Positions 54,691 through 64,000 of a stretch of 64,000 nt of DNA are shown here, one piece after another. The DNA comes from Babylonia areolata (Eukaryota > Mollusca > Gastropoda > Neogastropoda > Buccinidae). The notes beneath the pieces are model-generated. The model had not been told where the DNA came from. It ran no database searches and saw only the letters and a list, made by a program, of their open reading frames with translations. Location: assembly GCF_041734735.1 (NCBI RefSeq), contig NC_134878.1, forward strand, positions 38,867,213-38,931,212, given 5' to 3'. Position numbers and translations under genes: made by a program. Positions within the stretch are counted from its first letter, which is position 1; every line of letters starts with the position of its first letter.

Positions 54691-57600
54691 CAGTAGGCCT
54701 CCTTCGGTCATGGCTGACCATGGATAGAGTATATCCGACCAAATGTCTAACTGGGCTGTCTGCTTGGACCAAGCAGTGTCGCCTGTGACTGTAGAGACCG
54801 ATGCGAGAGAGACAGTCTCTGTCGCAGCGATCACATGTGTAAGCTGATGCTGGTCTGTCGGCTGCCGTCCCTTTTCTGCGAGCTCGCTTTTCTGCTGCAG
54901 CAGCTGACAGTTTGTCCTCACCAATCCGTAGCTGATTCTTGAGAGTGCTTCTCCATCTGTTGCGGTCATCTACAAGGTCCTCCTAGGACTCAGTGTTGAT
55001 CTCAAGTGCCTTCATGTCACGTTTGCAAACGTCTTTGTATCTCAGCTGTGGGCGGCCGATGCTTCTCTGCACCGTGGCAAGTTCTCCATAAAGGATGTCT
55101 TTTGGGATGCGGCCATCTTCCATGCGGCGAACGTGGCCCAGCCAGCGCAGCCGACGCTGTCTCAGCATGGTATACATGGTCGGGAGGCCAGCGCGAGTCA
55201 GGACTTCGGTGTTTGTCACTTTGTCTTGCCAGGAGATGCCGAGTATGCGCCGTAGGCTTCTCAGGTGGAAGGTATTGAGCCTTTTCTCCTGACGAACATG
55301 TGTGGTCCACGCCTCACTGCCATACTGCATGGTGCTGAGGACGCAGGCGTTGTATACAGCCATCTTTGTCTTCGTGGTCAGTTTGGGATTTTTCCACACT
55401 CTTTGTGTGAGGCGGGCTAGCGTTAGCAGGTAGATCCCTTCTTGCGCTGTGCTGAACGCATGTCTCAGGAGAACAAAGAAGATTCCAAACAGGGTGGGGG
55501 CGAGGACACAGCCTTGTTTGACACTGCTGCGTACGAAGGGCTTGGAGAAGTTACCATTAAACTGCACCGTCCCTTTCATGTTGGAGTGGAAGGACTCAAT
55601 CAAGCTGTGCAGTTTGGGTGTGTGTGTGCGGGGTAGCCGATCTTTCGAAGAGCCCTGAAAAGGCCGTCTCTGCTAACTAGGTCAAAGGCCTTGGTGAGGT
55701 CAATAAATGCGACGTATAGGGGCATCCTCTGCTCTCTGCACTTCTCCAGGATTTGGTGAAGGGAGAAGATCATGTCTACCGCGGATCTCTCTGCTCGGAA
55801 ACCGCACTGATTCCGGGTAAACGCGTTCGGCCAGTTTCTGCAGGCGAATTAGGAGGACCCGAGCGTAGACTTTGCCTACAATGCTGAGAAATGAGATGCC
55901 TCTGTAGTTGTTGCAGTCGCTCCTTTCACCCTTGTTTTTGTAGAGGGTGGTAATCTTGGCGTCCCTCATGTCCTGCGGTACAGCTCCCTCATTCCAGCAC
56001 TGACAGAGGACTGTGTGCAGAGGCTGCAGAAGAGTAGTCTTGCAGTGTTTAATGAGGTCTGGGGGAATTCCGTCACTGACAGGTGCCTTGCCTGATGTCA
56101 GGCTGTTAATGGCATTGCTGAGTTCGTCCTCAGTTGGCTCTGTGTCAAGTTCTTCCATGACCGGCATGCACTTGATGGCATCGAGGGCTGAGTTGGACAC
56201 CATGTTTTCTGTGGAGTGGAGGTTGGAGTAGTGTTCTGCCCATCTCTCCATCTGCTGGCTAGGATCGTTGATTACTTCCCCAGTGGAGGATTTGAGTGGG
56301 GCAGTCTTGCTCTGTGTTGGTCCCAGTGCCTTCTTGATACCATCATACATCCCTCGGATGTTGCCTCTTTCAGCAGCATTCTGTATCTCTTCGCTGAGCT
56401 CGGTCCAGTACTTATTTGCACATTGCCTGGCGTTAAACTGATCCTTACTCCTGGCGGCCCTGAGGATTTGCAGGTTCTTCTCACTGGGTGACCGTTTCTA
56501 CTCGGTGAGTGCAGCGCGCTTGGCCTCAATACTGGGAGTCATCTCTGATGATTTGGCCTCAAACCAGTCGTGGGACTTCGCGGTTTTCTTCCGAAAGGTG
56601 GCCATAGCAATGCGGTGCATGGTGTCTCGTAGCGTTTCCCATCTTTCTGTGGCATAGTCTCTGAGCTGCAATGCATCGAATTCTCTCTCAAATGCCTCTG
56701 CGAACTGTTCTACAAGGTCTGGCTGAGACATCTTGCTGACGTCAGTGCGAGAGTTCCCTTGTTTCTTTGAGCAGTGGAACTTCTTTGGTTGCAGTCTGAT
56801 CTTGCAGCATACCAGAGAATTGTCCGTGTCGCAGTCTGCGCTGTGGTAAGAGCGTGTGTGGAGAAGGTTTTTGATTGCAGCTCGTCTTACTAGGATCAGA
56901 GCCAGTTGGTGCCAGTGTTTTGAGCGTGGGTGCCTCCAGGAGACTTTGTGTTGGGGCTTCGTCTTGAAGGAGTTGGCGATGCACAGTTTATGGCAGGTAC
57001 AAAACTCAAGTAGTCGCTGTCCATTCTCATTCATTTTCCCCACTCCAAAGGAACCCAGACAGGAGGGCCACGAATCGTTGTCTGCACCCACTCTGGCATT
57101 AAAGTCGCCCAGGAGACCAAGTTGTTCTGTCCTGGGGATGTTCCTTATGGTTGATGCGAGATTTTCGTAGAACTCATCCTTGGCGTCTGGAGAGGCGGAC
57201 AGTGTTGGGGTATATGCGCTGACGAGAGTGACATAGCCTTCGGAGGTGTTGAGGCGGAGAGTCAATAGTCGTTCTGAACCGCCGCTGCCTGGTTCGATCA
57301 TGTTCAGCAGCTGTTCCTGACTGCAAAGCCTACTCGGTACTCTCTTGGGGCATCAGAGCTCTTTCCTTGCCAGAAGAAGGTGTAGTCCCTCTCCTTTAGT
57401 GTTCCTGAGTCAGCCAGCCGTGTTTCCTGCAGAGTGGCAATGTCCACATTTAGTCTCTTCAGCTCGCTGTTTGTGACGGCCGTCTTTCTGGCGTCGCTAA
57501 TGTCTTGCAGATCTTGGGAGAGCCCAGGCATCATTGTCTGGACATTCCAACAGGCCAGTGTCATTGTTGATCCGATTTTTGAAGTTTTCTTTTTGCCTGA

Positions 57601-58250
57601 TGCGGAAATTAACGACCTGCTTGTCGGATATTCTCCTAATCTTCATACACCCATTGATGAAGGCAGGTCGTGGCGGGACAGCACCTAACTGGCTGGGGTC
57701 TGCCCAGCTTGGGCGGGCGGTAGCTGTCGAGTGGGACGCGAGGGTCCCTCCCACCGTCAGAAGCAACCCCTGGCGTCGGCTCTACGCCAATTGAGCGCTA
57801 ACTTATAAGCGGTAACTTGTTACCGCTTCACGTGTTGTTCCGACGCTAGTGCTAGTAGCGAAGCTGGAGTGTCCTCTCCAGGTTTAAGGTGCAAGGTGTT
57901 TGTGGATGGATGGATGGATATAAGCCTGGGCAATGTAATATGGAAGACAGGCTGTTGCCCATGCAGCTTGTCCCCCCTCTCCATCTCGCTGACAGATCCA
58001 AAGGAACAGCAAGGCTGTTACGTTTTGGTGCCAACGCGGCCGCAGGAGCTGCCGGAAAGTGACAAGGTTTGCCATCCAACCGCCTTAGGGGTCCCACACC
58101 GGATTTTCTGTCCGGGTTTACACCCTTAGCTAGGTGGCCGCAGGTAGCTCTCTAGAGCTGTCGCCCTTTCATGGGTCATTTAATTCCACCAGGGTGTCTA
58201 GCCACCCTCCTCACCATCCTCCTGAGAGGACTGGTGGGGGTGCTGGTTTA
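54691..58250 (-). mobile_element. Zinc-finger LINE (RTE-like), copy 2, with 5' UTR but RT core deleted
   Basis: On the minus strand a GC-rich 5' UTR (about 58250-57570) leads to the endonuclease: ACWNVQTMMPGLSQDLQDI, VDIATLQETRLADSG, then LGLLGDFNARVGADNDSW, HSADCDTDNSLVCCKIR. The linker and RT start follow: SGKAPVSDGIPPDLIKHC, DAKITTLYKNKGERSDCNNY, SIVGKVYARVLLIRLQKL. Later frames give SVKQGCVLAPTLFGIFF, then EGIYLLTLARLTQRVWKN. Here a stretch of about 100 codons with the FADD catalytic motif is missing compared with the family. The thumb has LRWLGHVRRMEDGRIPKDIL, and the C-terminus a C2H2-like finger CDRCDRDCLSRIGLYSHRRH. There is no RNase H. At least four frame breaks. Confidence 0.88.
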
Positions 58251-58324
58251 GTCGCCAGCAATTCGACCCTGTGACCACCCCCCCCACACACACACACAAC
58301 CCCACCCCCCCACCCCCCAAAAAA

Positions 58325-58462
58325 ACAACAAAAAAACAACAACCAGAGTATGGCTGCCCACACGGTGGAGTAAAAACGGTCATACATGTAAAAGCCCACT
58401 TGTGTACATATGAGTGAATGTTGGAGTTGCAGCCCATGAACGCAGAAGAAGAAGAAGAAAAC
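58325..58462 (+). mobile_element. SINE family 1, type II tail fragment
   Basis: GAGTATGGCTGCCCACACGG, AAAACGGTCATACATGTAAA, GCCCACTTGTGTACATATGA, GTTGCAGCCCATGAACGCAG, then (AAG)n. It has the same 3' end as the nested copy at 33432-33797. Confidence 0.8.
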
Positions 58463-61400
58463 CAATTTTGTTACTCGCTGTGAAACCAAACGGCATCAAC
58501 CTAAATCTTATGCAAAGTATTCCGTGTCATGTATCTGTAATGATTTTGATATTTTTTTCAGGTTGACATATAGTTTTGAAGGAAAAACAACAACACAACT
58601 CCCCATATCTGTGTCAGATTCACGAAAATGAGAGAGAAACTTACGCCAGTTTCCTACTCCCTGGAATATCCACATGCACATTTTTGGAGAGAAAAAAAAG
58701 TTTCAGCTGACTGGGTAGGAATCAAAACTGCCAAAGAGAATCATCAGCAGGGGGCCAAGAGAAGCTCAGAACTAAGCAGCACTATGCAGCACACAGTAAG
58801 TAGAACCAAGCAGCACACAGCCCACAGTCAGTCTCAAGGATTTCCTTGTGCTTTTTCATCATACAGCCTGTGCCAGGTTTCATTTCTTCTGGGAGAACAC
58901 AATGTGCACTCTACTGAGATAGAGGTGATTTGCCCTGAAAGAGAAAATATGCGGAGTAACCTGTTGCAATCGGCGTTAGCATAAGCAAGTTCGCAACATA
59001 CCAAAATCCAGATCAAAATATAACAATGCGTGCATCCCGAGGGAAGGCAGGTGTGGAAAGGGAAAATGCCAGGGGGTGGGAGGAAGACAGGAACAAGCGA
59101 AGGCACGGATCAAAGACCCTATCAGCATTTGCTAACTTCATAAAATTCATTATGCATTAAAAAAATATATTAACACTCTGCTCGGCTACGTTGCTAAAGA
59201 TGCACATTGCTTCAGTTATTGTTGATTCAGTTTGCATTATCTTAGAGTATATTAGATGCCTTTGCGTTCAGATAATACTTCAAATTCAGCATTATTTCAT
59301 TTACGTACTAGTTCATTAGGTACTGTTTAACCTTGCCATATGTATTGTCGCCATGTATCGTTTGCCTTTTGTCTCTTTTGTTGTCTTTCTTGGAAATGAA
59401 ATCTTGACTTATCTTAAGCATGTTGCTGATCACATTCGCCACACTGCACCGCCAAACCCACTTACCATATCACCTCAGTTGCTGGGAATGAGAGACTTGA
59501 CAAGCCCATTCACTAAAGACAGAGGAAGAGGAGTGGGGGAGGGGAGCGCATGGCATGCCTGACATTAAAGGGTAGTTGACTGCACCAGAGAGGAGAGTGC
59601 GGATGGAAGTTGAGAAGGTGGGGGTGGGGAATTAAAGGACAGGGAAGGAAAGGGAGACTATATGTGACAGGAAAAGTTGTTTCACGATGCGCTGCCTCTG
59701 GTCTAGGGAAGTGAAAATGGGGACCATTTACATTTCAGTGTTTTGTAAATGCCTCTTATTCTGTCTCATTTATCTAGAAATTTCCTTCGTATCATATTTC
59801 TTTATTTGCTCATCTTTTTATCATTGTATCCAATGGCATGAAACATCTCACTGAATTAAGCTTCTCGGTTTCAGAGAAACAAGTATGGACGAACACAAAA
59901 TAGTTCTTAACAGAGCCAAGGGAAGAAAACAAATAACGCGCAGCGCGCGGGGGGGAGGGGACATCTGACATTTTCTTGTGAAGTGTCAGAAAGCATTAGG
60001 CTAGGGAATTTAGATTAAAATTTGCGGTAGGTCCAAATGTGTGAAACACAACCGTTCTTTTTACGATAAAATAGAATAAATCATACTGATCACACTGATA
60101 TAAAGTTTTCCACTGTAGGGGGGCGGGAACATAATTATATTTTGATTTTTAATGTAAAGATTCGTGTGGTTTTATTGCTTCTGCCCGTGAGAGAGCGCCT
60201 TACAAAGAGTCGCAAAGCGAGAGCATACGGGAGTTACGCAAGCGCGGTGTGTGGCTCGCCAGAAAGCATTTAGCGCGGTACAGTACATGTGACTGACTGC
60301 TGCCGCGCTGATGCTGACCAATACCTCTGTTAGTAGGACACTGCCGCAGATGACAGATACCGTGCAGAAAGTAAGAGTTCTTTTGGGTCAAAAGGAAACC
60401 AACATTTTAAGTTTCATGGATTTTATAATAAATTGGTAGAAACGTAAATTTGATTTTATGAATGTTTTCCAGTTCATGGCATTACATAAAGAATGAAATT
60501 AGTATCATACCAAATGCAAAGGTGATTTTACGAATGCAGCACGGGATCAGTTAGTTCTTCAGTACAATTTTGTTGACATTTTATGCAATGCATAAGAAAT
60601 ACTTCACGATCTGCTTATTGATGTGTAGAATATAGATATATAACTACGTAGTAAACAGGTTTGTTTTGAAGAAAATTGTCGGAGCACTGTCCAGACAATT
60701 AATTCAGAAAGTATGGAAGGCAGCTGATGGCAAAATCGACCAACATCATGTCTTGACGTGAAATGAACGGTATGATATACATATTTTTAGAAATGAATCA
60801 GTATTTGCAAATGTAACTCAATGAACCCTGACGAAATATACGTCATTTTAGCGGGGAATATGAATATTAATAAATCATATATTCTACTAATGATTATATG
60901 AAATATTGTAACATATGTAACACGGAATCCAAGTTATCCTAACTAACTTTCCCAACATAGAAGTTTGAATCACTTATAATAATGCTAAAAATAATGCTGA
61001 TAATGAATCTATCGTGCAATCTTTAGCCCAGGCAATGGAATTAAACAAAGTCTGCACAAAATTATGTATTTTATTAAATATTACATAACCTTATGACATA
61101 ATTACGTAACATTGAACCCAAAACATCAAAACGAACTTCCCCACCTTAGATGATTTTGTTTTTTTCAGAAACACTATAGGCACTCCATTTTCACGACAAT
61201 TCTCTCCAGTATTTGACTATTTTGACTACTACAGTTTTATTTATTATGAAATGGGAACAGTATAATTTATATCTCTTCAGTGACAAAAGTTATCTTCTTT
61301 ATCTGAAGAATTGTGATTTAAAAAAAACTGGATTCCTTGTATATTTTTTGTTCAGTCAGTCAAAAGAAAACTGGTTAGTTTTATCCACATTGTCAACAAA

Positions 61401-63344
61401 TCTGTGGGATGACAGCAAAACTAAATGCAATAAAAGTAAAACTTAAAAAAAACCCAACAACCAAACCAAACAAAAAAACAACCAACAACAACAACAAAAA
61501 ACCAACCCCGCACCGCCTCCCCCTAAAAAAACAACAACAAACAAACAAACGAATCAAACAAACAACAACTAAGAATGAGAAATTTTATCTGAGTAAAAAG
61601 TCCTGTGTCCGAACGCAACACTTGACTTCATCTGAAGCACTTCTGAACCTGAAATGCTTCAAACATAATTTTGAAAGATCGGTCACAGTCAGTTCATAGT
61701 TGTTGGGTTTTTTTCAGAACTTGTGTGATGTAAAATGTGACTGCTCGAATTAAATTATGCTAAACGATAAGCACGTAGGGACTGACTATCTCGGATGCCA
61801 CGATTTTTTCATTCCACACTTCGTCTGTCACGTGAATTAATAAAGTGCATCATTCATGACATAAAAAAAATAATAATAAAAAAATCAAAAAAATCAACAA
61901 ACAGCATAAGCCAGCATCAAGGTATTAAAAGGGTATTATTTTCTACTTTGAACATTGTCGTTTGGAACTTTTGATGCAACAAGTCTTTAACTGAAAGCAG
62001 TCTTATCGAACAACATGAGTTAACTTGTTTCGAAATCTTACGCCAGTATCCGAATCACCACATCTCGCCATGTGTCAGAAACAGTGATTCTGTCTGAACA
62101 TAATCGGATGAGAGAAAAATGCATAAACAAACCCTAACAACTACGAAAATATTGTACACAGTTTATTTTCAAACAATATATCAGTCGAGATATTTCCATG
62201 TAACATATGTACTTTTCACCCGCTGTTGGAAATACCACATTCTCTGATGCTGTGTTCGAACTCACACGATTGAAGGGTGTTTGTCAAACCGGTGTACGCT
62301 TTCCCGCACGATTTCTGTGGAAATAGTTCTAATTTTGTTTACATGCATATTTTTGTGTGAAAGCTTACATGTACAGAAGTAACACAGAAAAGCGGAACCC
62401 AAAATTGATATGCGATTTTGAAATAGTTGAACAGACATTTTTACCATAAAGTGGGTGTATGTGCTGTCGGAGATAGATGTGTTGACCACCTGTTGCAAGT
62501 TAAGAACATGTAGTGTATTCATATGCTTGCCTTTTAGTGAATCAAAAACATGTCAAGCGGAATGGGTGTTTACGGCTGTCACGCGGGTCTTTTGCGTAAT
62601 ATTTCAAACTTAATATACCATTTTTATTGGTGATAGACGCTTTATTAGAACAAGAAATAAATATAGATCAGATCTATATGGACTATGTTTTGATAATGTA
62701 TGTTTCTGACCACTTCATTTTAAGACACATTGCCGTGTCACAAATTGGCGCCCAAATTTTAGATGTTTTTTCTTTATTAATTTTCAACACATTTAAGACA
62801 CAAGAACAAAATAGATTCACACAGTATTGTTGCAGATATTTCTTTATTTAGTTGCAATACCTGATAAAATGCGAAACGTTCGAATGATCACTGTAAACAT
62901 ACGTGTACACTGAACCAGACTGAGAGACCACCATGTCTAACGAGTTCTGGAGACTAACCCATTTTCATCTTCCAGGCAGTGTTGGCACTTCACGACTATT
63001 TGATGCATTTTATTTTGTCACTCCAGCCAGGTGTATTCTCTTTCCCACGCTTAACTGACTTTTACTGCGCCAGGTTTCATGAGTCACATTTGCCAATACC
63101 GGTTCATTTCCAAAGAAAAATACGTACATCATACCGTTCTTTTCACATCAAGACATGATGTTGGTCGATTTTGCAATCATCTGTTTTCCATACTTTCTGA
63201 ATTAATTGTCTGGATAGTGCTCCAACAATTTTCATCCAAGCAAACCTGGTTAACACGTATTTATATACATCTTTATGTTCTACACATTAATAAGTAGAAA
63301 ACAAAGTATTTCTTGTACATTTCCACGGCGCAAAATGTCCATAC
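58463..63344. other. No gene recognised
   Basis: AT-rich, mostly unique-looking DNA. 60005-60045 repeats the segment at 31882-31925. 60180-60370 is richer in CG (GCAAGCGCGGTGTGTGGCTC) than its surroundings and might be a promoter. 61440-61590 is an A/C-rich low-complexity run. A 118-codon frame at 58628-58984 and an open stretch after an AG at 62977 have no recognisable family. No further receptor exon was seen. Confidence 0.45.
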
Positions 63345-64000
63345 AATTGTGATGATGGAGTCTCCCGTCGGACCGACGGATGAGTAGGCAGGCAGGCTTA
63401 TCTGTCGGTGTGTCCTCATATGGGAGAAGAGGCCGATTCTGGATGCGCAGCACTTCCCACAGGTGTTGCAAGGGAAAACATCACCAGAAATTGAGCCCAG
63501 CTTCCTTCGCTCACGCTTCTCCTTAATGGCCAGAGTTCTCTCGTTTTCAAACGTCTTTATGCCACTAGAACACAGCATCCTCCAGCGACAGCGGTCAAGG
63601 GCATCAGTTTCCCAGGAGCGATGTCTGTGTCACAGGCTTTGACGTTTGTCTTCAAGGTGTCCTTGAAGCGCTTGCAGGGTCTTCCAAGTTCGCGGTGCCT
63701 TCCTTCAGCTGGCCATACAAAAGCATCGGGATCCTGCTGTCTGTCATGCGGACAACGTATCCTGTCCAGCGTAGCTGGCACTGGATCAGCAGGCTTTCGA
63801 TGCTGGGCAGGCCGCTCCTCCCTAGGACCTCGAGGCTGGAGACCCTGTCTTGTTACTTTATGCCGAGGATCTTTCGTAGGCATCTCTGGTGAAACTGCTT
63901 AAGTTGTTGAATGTAACGGCGATACGTCGTCCATGTTTCACAGCAGTACAGCAAGGTGTTCAGCACAACAGCTCTGTTGGTTTTAATGAGCTGAGCCTGA
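63345..64000 (-). mobile_element. Zinc-finger LINE (RTE-like), copy 3, running off the window
   Basis: Nearly the same as copy 1 over its 3' end. The minus strand has RELGRPCKRFKDTLKTNVKA, MLCSSGIKTFENERTLAIKE, FPCNTCGKCCASRIGLFSHM and a very short 3' UTR with GTCGGTCCGACGGGAGACTC. Several small indels break the frame. The 5' part lies beyond base 64000. Confidence 0.85.

Noticed and set aside
58628-58984. 118-codon plus-strand frame
   Set aside because: Contains an imperfect internal repeat (AGCAGCACACAG) and no recognisable domain.

Overview
The window looks like animal nuclear DNA, most likely from a gastropod mollusc. It is AT-rich and full of (CA)n, (GT)n and (AT)n runs. It carries many decayed non-LTR retrotransposons of several clades and at least three tRNA-headed SINE families. 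Two host genes are recognisable only as short exons between large introns. The animal assignment is firm (a CENP-W-like histone fold and an NMDA-receptor-like signal-peptide exon). The mollusc assignment is inferred from the repeat types alone.

Host genes, both on the plus strand. (1) Two exons of a CENP-W homologue, at 9210-9323 and 12074-12100, are separated by a 2.75-kb GT-AG intron. Together they encode a 46-residue C-terminus that aligns without gaps to vertebrate CENP-W. Its first exon was not found. (2) The first coding exon of a probable NMDA-type glutamate receptor lies at 53565-53978. It has a signal peptide, the start of the amino-terminal domain and a canonical donor; no later exon was recognised. 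A possible terminal exon of an unrecognised gene lies at 36646-36814.

Layout. 1-2100: a minus-strand LINE remnant, a microsatellite cluster and an inverted-motif array. 2990-6195: an unexplained GC-rich block with a minisatellite. 6196-8172: copy A of an I/Nimb-like LINE, an internally deleted derivative with an in-frame ORF1-ORF2 fusion. 8173-8650: an L2-like LINE tail. 8651-12100: the CENP-W exons and intron. 12101-19800: mostly non-coding, with a SINE and a 5'-truncated zinc-finger LINE (16255-17910). 19810-23475: a broken Ty3/Gypsy fossil on the minus strand. 23476-31205: head-to-tail copies B (truncated) and C (full length, 6 kb) of the same I/Nimb-like LINE, ending in a (TTTCA)n tail. 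31210-43350: SINEs (one nested in another with a target-site duplication), LINE fragments, a TE-like minus-strand ORF family and a LINE ORF1 remnant. 44120-45810: two inverted copies of an unclassified element with palindromic ends, also present at 10575-11758 and 14763-14948. 47600-49985: a Tx1/L1-like LINE. 51712-52760: an L2/CR1-like LINE. 53565-53978: the receptor exon. 54691-58250: a near-full-length zinc-finger LINE that has lost its RT catalytic segment. 58463-63344: no recognised genes. 63345-64000: another zinc-finger LINE copy running off the window.

The most interesting signals are the internally deleted LINE with a fused open frame, the palindrome-ended element that carries a microsatellite at one fixed internal site, the SINE family with two alternative 3' tails, and the CENP-W gene split by a tiny last exon. 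All calls come from reading the sequence by eye; no database search was run.
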